A DNA stretch of 64,000 nucleotides from contig NC_060017.1 of assembly GCF_021134715.1 (NCBI RefSeq), positions 8,184,001-8,248,000 of the forward strand. Reading direction: 5' to 3'. Position 1 is the stretch's first letter. The number at the start of each line of letters is the position of its first letter. Below the pieces are notes generated by a model. That model did not search any database. It saw nothing but the letters and a program-made list of their open reading frames with translations, and had not been told where the DNA came from. A program made the position numbers and the translations under genes. Below, piece after piece: positions 31,231 through 43,852 of the stretch. Source of the stretch: Daphnia pulex. Its lineage: Eukaryota; Arthropoda; Branchiopoda; Diplostraca; Daphniidae.

Positions 31231-32083
31231 ATGTCTCACGATCACCACGATCATCACAATATGGGCCACGATGGACACGACATGGGCGCGCACGGTGCCA
31301 GCATGGAAACCACTACAATGCACGACCACGCAGCCATGGTTGCCGAAACCGCTGGACATAATCACGCCTCACCAAACAGTGGAATGATGATGATGATGCA
31401 GGTATTTTTAAATCTCTTTTTTTTAATTTGGAATCGAAACTATAATTAACCTAGCTCTTATATCTCTCTCGCAGATGTACTTTTACGCAGATTACAAGGC
31501 CGTTGTCCTGTTCCAGGGATGGGACATTCAAACTGTCGGTGCTATGGTCGGTTCTTGTATCGGCATTTTCCTGATGGGAATCCTTTACGAAGGATTGAAA
31601 TATTTCCGGTAATTTATCTTTTTTTTTAACTATTGCAACCATTGATCGAAATAATTAAATATTATCTTTTATTTCTGCCCAGTGAGTACCTGAGTAGCAA
31701 ACATTATACATCCGTCACTTACAACAATGTCAAAACTCCCGGTGAGGCCGGCAGTGAGACTTCTAGTCAAGTCAATAGGACGCCAATGAGGTACTACTAC
31801 ACCGAACCGATATTCCGAATTCTAAATGTAAGACGAGATTTGTGTTCTAAATGCTTTTGTCTTTCCTCCAATCAGCTTCAAGACGAGCGTGACCAGTGCG
31901 TCCCATTACATTCAAACGGCTTTACATCTTCTCCAGATGATCATTTCCTATTTGCTCATGTTGATCGTCATGACCTACAACGTGTGGCTCTTCATGGCCG
32001 TCGTTTTGGGCTGCACCGTCGGCTACTTTTTCTTCGGCTGGCGCAAAGGATTTCTCGTCGATATTACAGAACATTGTCATTAG
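31231..32083 (+). CDS. Ctr1: High-affinity copper uptake protein, CTR1 family
   Basis: CTR1 trimers import Cu(I) across the plasma membrane. Coding exons: 31231-31401, 31475-31608, 31683-31790 and 31876-32083, giving 206 residues. A non-coding exon at about 30708-30799 is spliced to 31223. The extracellular N-terminus (1-57) is packed with His and Met copper ligands (HDHHDHH, then MMMMMQM at the exon border). TM1 lies around 76-98 and ends in YEGLKYFR. TM2 contains the essential MxxxM pore motif (MLIVM). TM3 contains the GxxxG packing motif (GCTVGYFFFG). The C-terminus is HCH (204-206), the copper hand-off site. All hallmarks are intact. The TATA promoter and distant metal-response-like sites suggest copper-dependent control; that part is inference. 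Confidence 0.95.
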
Positions 32084-33217
32084 AAAAATGATGCAGTTGA
32101 TGATGACGTTTCCTCTCCTTCCACGGATCAACGGGATCAAGTGTGTGTACATTTTGTCACTTGTGTCATGGGGAATTATTTGGTTGTATTCCATTCGATT
32201 GGATTAATGACCGTTGTTATTATGGGATTATATTAGTCGGTATGACTACTCGACAATTCGAATAAATGAGACATTTTAGCAGCATCAATGGCTAAGTTGT
32301 GTATGTAAATGAAAACCACATTTCAGGAAAAAAAAAAGTTAATAATAATAAATCCAAGGACACGACACAATATCATTGCCACAACGTGTCAATTTTCCAA
32401 GAATTTTAAACAAACAGGAATTCAGCAAATTTTTATTTGTGCTGGTTTTTATAAGGTTAATTGTTTGTTTTTTTCTCAAATTTTCTTTATTTCAAATGAA
32501 TGATAAGAGGGCAGAAAGAGAAAGAGGAAAAACATAAGACTTTTGTAATCAAGTATTTTTTTGTCATCAATTTTTTCTTTTTCTTCAATATTTTGTTTTG
32601 TTTTTTTCTTTCGAAAGCGTCTACACTGTCAACGAGTACCCTTGAACGTTTCCAATGACGACATTTCGTGGTTTCAGACAATTTTGAGTCCTACGTGTTA
32701 CACAAGTATTTACATTCGATTACACTTAATTATAATAATAATTAAAAAAGGGAGGCGGGAGCTTGGGGAAGTGTGTTTAGAAGAGATATTCGGGCGCATG
32801 TGGAGGAGACGTTGGTGGTGGTCAAGGGGTTCTTGCATTGAATTCCAATTGAAAAGAAAAAAAAATGGTAATTTGAATAAACTTAAATCTACGATGAGGA
32901 GGAGGGGGGGGGGGTGGAGCAGGAAGGACAATTTTGCCTTATTCTACATTTCGATTTCCACTGAAAGAAGAAGACGATTGTGGAGACAAAATAAGAAGAG
33001 GATGAAATCAAGACAGAAAATGGGTGGCGCATCATCATTGAGAAAAAGGAGGGAAAAATACAAACGAGAGGACACACAAAAAATAAGGAAAAAAGAAAAA
33101 AAAAGAACAAGATACGTAACGCAACAAGTTTGTAATGGTTGAATGGCCAGTACACGTAACAAAGGTTCAGAAGGGTAAACTCGTCGATCCGTCTATAGCA
33201 CTAGACTCGTCCAGATT
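32084..33217. other. Convergent 3' regions of Ctr1 (+) and the BET gene (-)
   Basis: AATAAA-type signals occur at 32262 on the plus strand. Purine-rich low-complexity sequence between 32740 and 33120 creates a spurious Lys/Arg-rich frame. No gene is supported. Confidence 0.5.
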
Positions 33218-35224
33218 TTAGAGCAATTCCTCGAACGCTGCCATCAAATCGCTCTGGCGATTCATGTCAATTTGGCCAGCCAACTGAAAGAAAAGAAAAA
33301 GAAATTTTTAGAAATCAATACAAAATAAAATATAAAAAAGGTAAATCATCTTACGGCTTCTCGCTTCCTACGCTCTTGCTCTCGCAGCCTCTGCCTTTCA
33401 CGCTCTTTGTCAGCATTGGTTGAAGCGCCACCCATCGGTGGAGCCGAAGAAGCGGGGCTCGGCGCTGATTGTCCTACGCAACGAATAAAATAAAAGTCAG
33501 AAGAGAAAGAGAAAAAAGAAAAATCGTTAGGGTGAAAGTTTCTGGGAAAGTCAGGAGGGGGAGAATGACGGATAAAAAACAACATACCTTTAGGAGATGG
33601 CGAGGGAAGAGGAACCCCTCCACCAACGGCCGCTGCTGGCGAGGGAGCCGACGGGGGTGTCGGGGCGGGTGAAGTCCGATGCTGCTGCTGGGCCGCCACG
33701 TGTGAGTGGTGTGTTTTGGTGACGACCGAAGCAGAAAGTGGAGGTGGCGGCGGAGCGCTCTGCTGGATTGGACTCAATCCCGTCTTGGTTGGAGGCGACG
33801 GACGAGCTTCATCTTGCAAGCCAATGGCCACTCGCCTGTGTGCCAAATACAAACAACAACGCCAAAAGAAACAAGGTTAGTTTAAATTCGTCTTTTTTTA
33901 AAAAATCACAAACTGGAGTGAACATTACCTGGCATTCTCCAAAGCTTCTTCTTCTTCCCGCTCGCGTCTGCGATCGGCTTCCACCCTCATTCGTTCCCTT
34001 TCCGCTTGCTCCTTCTGCTGGCGACGCATTTCCTGCTGTTCAATCAGAGCCTTTTGGCGGGCCTCCTTCTCCTTGGCTTGGCGTTTAAACATTTGAAACG
34101 AATCGCCAATATTGGACGATTTCGAAGAGCCGGCCGGAGTGGAGGCGGCCAATGACGACCACGAACTGGCATTTCGGACTTGGGCCATGGCGGCCGAGTG
34201 AGACTTGGGTTTGCCGCCCGAGACGGGCATCGACATCGCCGGACTGGAGACATTCGAGGCATGGCCCATGGATTTGATATCTCCAAGTGATTGCGAATGG
34301 TGGATGGGATGCTGCTGCTGCTGGGCCATCGAGTTGAAGAGATTGTCGCCAGGCATTTGCATCATGTCCTTTTGATGCTGGTCAAAGTCGTTCATGGGAA
34401 GATCCATCCGAGATTGGAAATCGTATTGTCCACCCGAGGCGGATTGATTTTCCGATTTGACATGGCCCATGTTGTTGTGAGCAGCCGAACCCCCACCTGT
34501 GCCAGGGTAGCCTGGCGGTTGATTCATGTCCGATTGGCCGTTAACGAACAAGTTGGCTTGTTGTTGTTGCTGCTGCTGGTGAAGGAGGTGTTGTTGCTGT
34601 TGTTGTATGTCAGCCATAGATGGCAACGACGTGCCAGACGGTGGACTAAAGAGGCTGCTCGAACCTGGAGGCAGGTTGTTGTTGGACGCGGCACTTGCCA
34701 GAGGTCGGACCTGCTGCTGCTGATGTGGCAGCGATTGTTGTTGCTGAGTTGGCTGTTGCTGTTGCTGCTGTGGTGTCATCACTGGCGGCGGCAGTGGTGG
34801 TTTGAGCGATCCCTGGCCAGCATGTGAGCTCGATTTTTGAGCTGACGACTCCATGTGTGAGGGCAAGGTGTTGTTGGCAGCAGAAGTGTTTGAAGAAGTT
34901 GTCGCATTCGCGTGAGCAGCGGCAGAAGTCATGGCACGATTGCCGTGAGGGTGGTGAGATTGGTGGTGAATGTTGCCAGTCGATGGATGCGCTCGCTGAC
35001 TATCGCCACCACCCTGACTGTGAGCACCCTCGTTAGTTGGCCAGCTTCGGCGCGGTGTCACGCTCATGACGTCCACCATCTAGAAATGTCAGGACCAGCA
35101 AAAAGAGAAAAGAAAAACAAGTTGAAAAATGAAATTCGCGAAAAAAATCTTAGACATCCAATCAAAAAGAAAAATGGGAATCAATTCGTTACCTCGCCTT
35201 CGGACTCCTTTCGCTTGGCCTTGC

Positions 35225-35265
<41 letters not shown>

Positions 35266-38200
35266 GCATTGGGTTCTGAAAAAGGCGTGGTAGTATTGAT
35301 ATCATCGTCACATTTTCATTCATCCGACACAATAAAACATTTCCCGCGTTCTCCTTCCTTCCTTCCTCTTCCTTCTCCCATAGCCGCCCCGAAATTCCCC
35401 AAAAAATTTCTGACGAGTCGATTCGAAAAAAAAAAGCAAGTCGACTTCAAAACTACTACGGGCTGGCGGTATTTTCAAAAAAAAAATAATAATAAATGAA
35501 AAAAAGTCCAATAATAAATCTACTACGATTCAGTATCAGAGCGACCGAGTGCAGAATGTGATTCGATCAAAAACCCAAATGAAAGAAGAGATACAATTTT
35601 CATTGTCAAACAGGAAGTGATGATGATGATGATAAAAAAGGACAAAGAAGTAAGTAAAAAAGAAAGAGAAAAAGATCAATCAGCTTGAGACATGGAAAGT
35701 AGTGAACGACGTGATGCGTGTGTGTGTGTGTGAAAGTGTCCGAGGAGCATCTTGTCTTGTTTTTGTTTAGGGCCGGCATGGATGATTTATCATGTGTGTT
35801 TGTTTTACACTTCGTTTATTGCAAAAAAATTTTGTCGATGACCTTACACAGTGTTGTACGGTATACATTGTACGATGTACGGTAAACCATGAAACAGAGG
35901 AAAGAAGAGAAGAAAAAAAAAATAGGAGGCGGGGGGGGGGGAGGGTATAGAATTCTTAAAAACCAAAATTAAGTTTTTAAAAAATGTAAAATTTTTTTGA
36001 ATCCGAGTAACAAAAGTTTTGTGTGTGTGAAGAGGAGGAGGGGAAGATGTGTGTGAACGAGACGATGACAACATTTTACAGATGAGAAGAAGGAGAGAGA
36101 AAAAAAAACTATTCATTGTTACAAAATATGAGCGAATGAACCACAGAATCTTTGAAGCCAAAAAACAGGCGGGCGGCGGTTCTCTTGGGTGAAAGGGAGG
36201 AATTTTTGTTTCGAGATAGAATTTGTCTTTTCATGTCTCAATCGCACGACGACCACGATTTGTTTTTTTTTAAATATTTTTAGGGCTATTTTTTCTTGTT
36301 TTAAGTACGAGATTGAAGGAAACCACGTCACGCGAAAACGTTGGCAACTTTCTACATTTTGACGCTAGCGGATCAGATTAGAAATTCGGAAAGTCAAAAG
36401 AAACGAACAATCATCAAAAGTCAGGAGGGAAGGGAGATAATTTGTTTTTTTCTCTTCTTTCAAGTAGTCACTTAAAAGAAAAAAGAAATGGTCTTTAATT
36501 ATAGCTTAATTATTCTGAATTGTTCATTTGTTCTCCAAGTGGAGAAGTCAAGAGAGAAACTATTTACATGTCCAAACGTTACTAACTTCCATGCAAAAAC
36601 AAATCAAAACAGGGACGATATCCCCGTTCTATTTTCACCGTTCATGTAAGAGGATGACGCAATCCTCGCAAAAAGAAAGAAAAACGACCGTACTAAATAC
36701 TCGATTTTTTTTTATAACTTTCTGAGGCAGTTTGTCGTTTCAAAAGAAAGAAATAATGAAAAAAAGGGGCTCCCCCCGAACGCTTTCCCTCCCATCAAAC
36801 TTGAGCACTCGAATCTTTCTGAATCAAACTGGACTCCAATCCCAAAAGATGACGAAAATTAGCTAAGAGGAGGACATGGCGTGGTAGGGGGGGGATGCGG
36901 TGTGGCAGAGAAAGACAATGTCGTCCTTATTTGCATGCGTGCAAACAAGTGGGGGTCGGTAATGGCGTCGTCATCGGAAGAGAGAAAGGAGGTGGAGGGA
37001 GCCGTTGAGTGCTGAAAGCGTCTTGGAGGCTCTTGTTTTTTTAAGTCTCGAGCCCGAGTGAATTCAAAAAGGAAAAAAAACAAACAAACACTGGGGATGG
37101 AGAGAAGGCTGGAAGGGGAAGACGAGGCCTGATGATCCTTCGCAACCACTTTTGCTTGTTTCTTTTTGTTTAAGTGTAGACGCAACGCCATCAAAAATCG
37201 CCTCCTTTTCGTCGCAGTTGAAAGGGACGAAGTAAAAAGAGCAGCGAATGATCCGACAACTCACGACACAAGCGTTTCAGGTACCAGACCTACTGAGGAT
37301 TTGTCAACATGGCAAGGGACAAAATCATCCACTAGTCAAAATAATTGAATGGCGGAATGGATAACAAAGAATCCGTGTGTGTTGAAAGGAGATCTCGGCG
37401 GCGATAACAAACAAAACGAAAACCAAACAAGTTCATCATCTCGCGCAAAAAAACAAAAACGGATGGGCAGAGGAAGGAAGGAAATAAAAAAAAACTTAAT
37501 TCTTTTCAATGTCGATGTGTGATGATGACACAGGATGATGATGTGTGAGAGGAGGAATGAGATAGGAATACTGAAAAATCGAGATCTTTCAGTGTGTGTG
37601 GCCAGTTGAAAGATAACCCAAAAGGAAGAAGAAGAAGAATGAGAGAAATAAAAGGAAAACCAAAAATTTTGTGTTTTTTTAAGGCTCAGGTCGAGCCTCC
37701 CAAAGACACATTCTGCACTCGCGGCTTTTTTTTTTCTCTTGCGTACAGCTCTGACACTCTTGGCGCAACTCACTGCTTTGAATCATCTCTACCGTGTTTG
37801 CTGAAGACAACTATTATGTTCGAAACTAGACTTTTGCGTGTGTCACCAAAGAAGAGCTAGCTGTGTGAGTGTGTAGCAATTCTTTGGGTACACGGTCGCT
37901 TCGTGTGATACTGCGAGGAAATCTGAACCGTCTTAAGAACCAGACTCCTTCGTCAAACAGCTCACGATCTAATCATGGCGAACTGGCAGGAAAAATAGGA
38001 GCAAACGAGCGGCAGCTATTGCTTGATTGATTATGGAGGAAAATACCGCGACACTTCACAATGTGAACGAGTATGAGATTGGAATTGACGGGTAAAAAAA
38101 AAAAAGAGGAGGATTGGGGGGCTGAGGAAGGGCATGAGAACGTTCGGTCTTTCAGTTTAAGACGGAGAAGAGGGGCTAACCTGCTTCCGAATCCGATGAA

Positions 38201-41200
38201 TCGGAAGAACTCGAACTGGAACTCGAACTGCTACTGTCGGAATCGGAACTGCTCGAAGATGAAGACAAGCGGGAAGCAGCTCCGGCCCCTGCGGCTCCAC
38301 CACCACCAGCACCATCAGCGGCTCCTTTAGCCTCTTCTAAACATACCAACAAAATAAACCACGAAAAAAAAAGCGGAAAAGAAAAACAATGTTATAACTT
38401 CAATCTCTCAAATAGAAACAATACGATAGCAAATGCTTTTTTAGCTGAAAGAATCCCGTCATTGGTAGAAACGGTAGACCTTTGTCGAGAAAAGGCTCAT
38501 CAATAGATTCTCACTGGGGCATTAACTACACGACAAGAAATGTAAGAGAAAATGGAAAGTTTTAACCTTTGCGATGGACCTTCTTGGCTGATCCCAGTTT
38601 TCCCGTCACGTCTTGCAATCTCTCATTCAACTCTCGTTCCTTCTCCCGCATGGCCTCATCTTTCGTCTTTCCAGCTTGCTTTTTGTCTGCCATAAGATTT
38701 CCCATCAATTACATTAATGAACGACAGCAATAGTTAACCTTCAATGAAAATAACGTACAGTAAGGTTTACGAGGCTTCTTGCGCAAGCACGAAGCCACGT
38801 AGGATTCAAGCTCTCGGAGCGTTGAGGGTTTGAGTGTTTCAAAGTCGATTTCAATCTCGTCAGGATTAGAGTCTCGTAAAGATGGTTCTCTCGATTGAAT
38901 GATGTGAACGACACGACCAAGTTTGTCCCCTGCAAAACGAGCAATCAGTAAAAAGGTTACGTCAATCTGATTATTTTTTCTTTAAAAAAGAGACAAGGTC
39001 GAGAAAGGAACCGTACCTGGAAGCTTGTTGATGTCCAAACTGAGTTGTCGCTTCTCGTCATAAGACATTGGTTTAGCATTGTCCTCGTCTTCCGAATCAA
39101 AAGCACCTGCAGGTGGAGGGGCGGGTTTCTTCTTGCCAGGTGGCGCCGTTACGGCCGACTTGGTGGACGCCGAATTTCTCGGTTTCTTGGGTTGACTACT
39201 GGCACTAGCACTCACCTGTGCACAAATAAAAATCGTGCGAATTAAAGATTTGAACACAAAAGAAGAAAGAAAGAAGAAGCGAAATTATTACCTTGGACGG
39301 TTTCATTTGTTTCCCAGTCGATACCAACTTTGATTCGACCATGCCCGGCATACCGGGCATGGGCATGGGTGGCAGTTTCATGTCACTCAAAGGCGCCATG
39401 GAATTCTGCGATGCCATGGAAGCAGGCGGTCCGGATAAAGGTGCTGCCATGGCGTTGCTTTCAGCCACGGAAGCTGCTGTCGGTCCCGCTTTGTCTTTGA
39501 TGACATCTCGTTTGAGATCCTTCTTGGTCTTTTCTCGCTTCCTTCTCCGTCTGGCGCTGTCCTCCATCAGTGATCGCAATTGTTCCTGCATAATTCGAAG
39601 CTGCTCCTGGAACTGCATGAGCTTCCGGTCTCTTTCGTCGTGTGCGCTGTCGTCACTGTCGGATCCGTCAGAGTCAGACTCGGAGCCCGACTCCATATCA
39701 GAGCCCGATGACTTGTCGTCACCTCCGATGGATTCCCCATCGGCATCGGGCCCGTCGTCGGGGATCTTGGCGTAGCGCATCTCGAAAACGTCTTGAAGTT
39801 TCCTCGCCATGGCTACAACGTCATGGTCTGGGGGGTTGTATTTGTAGCAATTGGTGAAGATCATTCGGACATCGCTGGCAAATTCAGCAGCCGATCGGTA
39901 TTCTCTGCCATCCATTTTGGCCTTGACCGTACCCAGATCCATGGGTTTCTTGATGATGTCGTGGTAATCGTGAAGTCCCAGCAATCCAGCGTCCACCGGC
40001 TTGTAAAATGGCCACGCATAGCCAGAGTGCTTCTTTGAAAATAGTTCCTTGAGAATCTCGTTACAGGCCTTTGTGGATTCGCGCAACTTATCGCGAGGCT
40101 TCGAGTGGTGTTGTGGCAGCGTGTCGGGCAAGTCTTTGACCACTTTCTTGATCTGTCGTCCAGACTCACGCCGTGAAGAGATCTTGGCCACTTTGCCAGC
40201 GCTGTGCAACACCATGCCGCCGGGGGAATCGTAAGGCGTGTTGGACGTTGGAGTCGTCGTGTCGGCCTTCCGTTTCACGCCTTTCTTTACTTTGCTGGGA
40301 TTGTGGTTGCCCAGGACACCTGCCCCATGCAGTGACGACGAGTCGTGCATGCTCAACTGTCCGCTGTCCACCAAACCGGGAGCTGAAGGCCCCTGAGTGG
40401 AAGAAAAACCTCCTCCTCCTCCTCCTGCCCCACTCGACATGGGAGCGGCGCTGGGATGCGCCGCCGACGAAGGATGGACTGGGTTGACCGGGCCTCTGAC
40501 GGGCATCGTCGGAGCCGGGGGTGGAGTAGGTAAAATGGGCTGTACAGGTGGTAAAGTTGGAGCGGGTAAACTGCGCATAGGGGGTGGAGGATGTGATGGC
40601 ATCGAGGGGATTGTGGACGTTGTTGAGCTGCTGTTACTGTTGTTACTCATCGTCGTCGCGATGGGAGGCAAAGGCATTTCAGGACCAGGATAATACGATC
40701 CCCCGACTGATGGGGCCGAAGAAGGAACTGGTGGTAATGACGATGGGGGTCCAATCAATGATGGCCCACCCATTGACATTGCATTGTTCATGGTTATACC
40801 TGTTTGGTTAAAGTTATGTAACATTCAATCAAGGTCCTAAGCACATGGGAACCAGCAACAACAACAAAATCCTTACCTGCTGCTATTTGATTCAGTCCTG
40901 GCAATATGATTTTGGTGGAACCAGGCGGTCTCCCCCTGATTGGTGCTTTCTTGAATTTGCTAGCTTTGCCCGGTGTTGATTCGATTTCAATCTCATCTTT
41001 GGGCATTTGAGCTACCTTAGTCAGGAAAAGCTTTTCCAGAGTCTGGGCCATCAAAACCACATCTTCCCCGGGCTTATTGTACACATAGCAATTGGTGAAC
41101 ATGGTGTTAAAGTCTTGAATGCACTCTTTGGCACTCCAGTAGTAATTATTCTCCAGTCGCTTTTTCACAGTTCCCAGATCCATGGGGTATTTTATGATTT

Positions 41201-41627
41201 TGAAATAGTCCTGAGAAGCACATCACACACAAGTCTAGACATTAGCGGCAAGCAAAGGCAGGAAGGAAAAAGAGACTTGTTGACTTACAGGTAAGCCAAG
41301 TTTCTTGGCATCAACAGGTTGGTGAAATGGCCAAGCGAAAGAGTGTTTCCACACCGCTTTCATGACAAACTTCTGAATGTACTGGAGCTGGTTGGTACAT
41401 CTTCCAGGGCGGTTAGGTGGAGGGACAACTGGAGGCTGTACAATCCCGTTGATGGGCTCCAGAATTGGTTCCTCTCTTGGAGGGGGTTCAGGTCTTGATA
41501 TAGGTGTAGACATCTGTAAACATCATACATAATGTTAAAAAATGCTACCAAACACTGGGGGGAAGCCAAAGAGTCATACCATTTTGTCATTTTCCTTGGT
41601 TGATTCTCCTTCACTCCGATAGGACAT
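33218..41627 (-). CDS. fs(1)h: BET bromodomain protein (BRD2/3/4 type; fs(1)h orthologue)
   Basis: BET proteins read acetylated histones and recruit P-TEFb to promoters. Thirteen coding exons on the minus strand: 41580-41627, 41289-41513, 40877-41210, 39292-40799, 39017-39215, 38759-38929, 38567-38686, 38181-38336, 35193-35275, 33929-35079, 33588-33835, 33355-33473 and 33218-33283. Phases fit and give 1,475 residues. Bromodomain 1 (about 57-165) has WPF and the acetyl-lysine Asn in NCYVYNKP. Bromodomain 2 (about 446-560) has WPF and NCYKYNPP. The ET domain (about 755-835) has [17 protein letters not shown] and [15 protein letters not shown]. An SSSSDSD tract follows, then Gln runs (35224-35263 and 34557-34771). 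The C-terminal P-TEFb-binding motif ends [18 protein letters not shown], so this is the long BRD4-like form. A 2.9 kb intron (35276-38180) is the longest here. One gene serves where vertebrates have four. Confidence 0.94.
35276..38180 (-). other. Long intron of the BET gene, low-complexity rich
   Basis: No exon is supported inside. It contains a (GT)8 microsatellite at 35717-35732, a G-run near 35931 and many purine-rich tracts. Unlike the roughly 70-base introns common here it could hold regulatory elements or the alternative end of a short BET isoform, but I see no clear exon. Confidence 0.5.
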
Positions 41628-43852
41628 GGCAAATCTACAAAAGATAATAATTCCAGGGTTAGTTGTTTTCCCACAATAACTTGAGCACTATCACTAGTTT
41701 TAACACAATGCACATAGTCACAAACTGTCTAGCAAATTGGAAGCCCAACAACAATGACAGTTGAGGGGGCTTGGGGCAAGTTTTGAACCTGAAGCTTGGG
41801 TCACTAATCACACACACAAGAGGATGACGAAACACACAATTCCCGTTAAGATTTTAGAAAAGAAGATTTAACACACCAGAACCCAGTAATGACTCTTTCG
41901 TAATAATCACAATTGCAATCACAACTTTGAAAGGAAGAGACCCTAGTCATAGAGACGAGCCCCAAACAACGGCTGGCTTGGAGGACGCATACTAGAACGG
42001 AAAGCTTGGGGTCTCTGTGCTGGGGCGGGATAGTAACGAAATCGTCAATCTCCAAACGAAATTCACGTTTATTGCTACTCGAAAGATACAAAAGTTATAA
42101 TTGTACCCATCAGAGGATTCTGAAGAAGGCCGATCGTACGGATGGGGATGGCCCTCCTGCTCCATGATACGACCGGATAATGAAACCAATTCAGATTTTT
42201 TTAACACCAAAGCAATAGCGACGACACAACCGTCCTCATCCCAACATGGCGTCTTCTTTACAAGGCGACAAGTCGTCTTTGCGGCTATAAGGTGAACTAC
42301 TCGGCTGTCTGGTTGCCAAATAAAAATATGTCACTATTCCAGTTTCTTCTTTTTTTTTATTACTTCTCAACCTCTTTTGAAAAATAACAGACAAATAAAC
42401 ACAATCACATTAATATAACTAAATACAATTTTTTTATTGTTATTCAATTAACACGACAGCATGTAATACACCGGAAGTGAGTAATACAAATAGATGTGAT
42501 GTTTAGTAAATGTTACGAAAATAGATAAAAAATCACAAACATATTAACACGTTCGTCGATCTACTGATGTACATTAATGTTATGATTATGAGAAGGCGGA
42601 AATGTAACACTAAACAAAAATTTCGGTTTACATGTACAGACTATGACCCGTTCAACTCGAGAGAAAGGACGATTCTGGGGCTCTGGGCTTCCACTGCCGA
42701 CAACCAACGTTGGCTACTCTCTCCCTTCTGTAAAATAGGAGCCCTAAAGCTAATTCTCTTTCTGCTTTACGGGCCTTGAAAACGACATCTGTTAACCGGT
42801 ACAATCACTCTGATTTTGTAATCATTATTTTTTCCACTGCGTAGCCAAACCCTTTTGACTGAGAAATTGCCTAATCGGAAACTTGCTCAATAAATTGCAA
42901 ACTCAAGTATTGATTAAAGTAATGCACATAATTAGAGAAAAAGAGTTGAAAGTTTCAAACGACATCTAGCCACAAAAAATAGCACCTTGTGAAAAGAATA
43001 CAAAAAATCCCGTTGTGTTCGTTCCGTGGGCCGTGGCTCACGAAGGAGGGGGGGGGGATATAACAAATATCAGGAGAATAGGAGGAGGGAGCCACGAACT
43101 GATAGGCACTTCTGGCTCGGCCAACTTTTTGTGCGGGTGACAGCCCTCGGAAAAAGCCATTTACGTAACATTTCCCCCCCACCTCGAATCTTACATTTCT
43201 AATACGGTTGGGTTAGGGTGGCGAAGCGTTGAAAAGGACAGACATCGCTACTTAACGATGATATCTTATAAGCATTTATAAATGGTTTATGACATGAACA
43301 TAACTGCACATTGCCCTCTCTTCCTGTTTTTCCCGAGCTGCAAAAATTCCTTCGAACTGGGTATTTGCGCTGAATCGTGCAAAAACTAAACCGCAATATA
43401 CAACTACGCACGTCAGGAGGCTAATAATAAGCTAAGAATTTGGGAACATGGGAAAATAGAAGAATATTTACGCTGAGTCCCTTTTTCTATTGCGCCGTCG
43501 TCGTTTTTCCGCATTTTTAGCAATCAATTGTTTACAAAAAAAAATAAAAACATACATTCTATCAGATTCATTATTTAGCTGAACTGGCAACTCTGAAAAT
43601 TTTTGAAAATTTCAGTCGAAATGAAATAGGTTCTGCAATTCCTCACTGGCCTGTTGAGCTTTTTCGACGTTGTGCCGGTTGCAGAAACCCATTTTAGTTC
43701 TAAGCCGACCCGCCAGGTAACTTCTTGGACTCGTGAAACTTCAAATTTGTTATTGGTTCGTGTCGTATGCGAAAACGACGATTGTTGAATAACATCTTTC
43801 CTATTTTTAATCAAAATCATACAAATAGTCAAATACTCTATTACTTTAAAAG
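41628..43852. promoter_or_regulatory. Divergent spacer between the BET gene and ZWILCH
   Basis: The BET 5' untranslated region and promoter probably extend to about 42300. Beyond that I see AT-rich sequence and isolated short frames only. A small open stretch at 43575-43680 (+) precedes ZWILCH but has no matching splice partner. Confidence 0.4.

Noticed and set aside
31922..32194. Minus-strand frame antisense to the last Ctr1 exon
   Set aside because: Ctr1 on the plus strand has the MxxxM, GxxxG and HCH motifs with correct splice phase.
32561..33142. 193-residue Lys/Arg-rich plus-strand frame
   Set aside because: Composed of purine-rich low-complexity DNA in the BET 3' flank, with no start context or motif.
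34291..34827. Leu-rich plus-strand frame opposite the BET gene
   Set aside because: It is the reverse complement of the CAG/CAA glutamine runs of the minus-strand exon and has no family features.
39293..40693. Several plus-strand frames opposite BET exon 4
   Set aside because: Shadows of the bromodomain 2 exon; the minus strand has the conserved domain and consistent phase.
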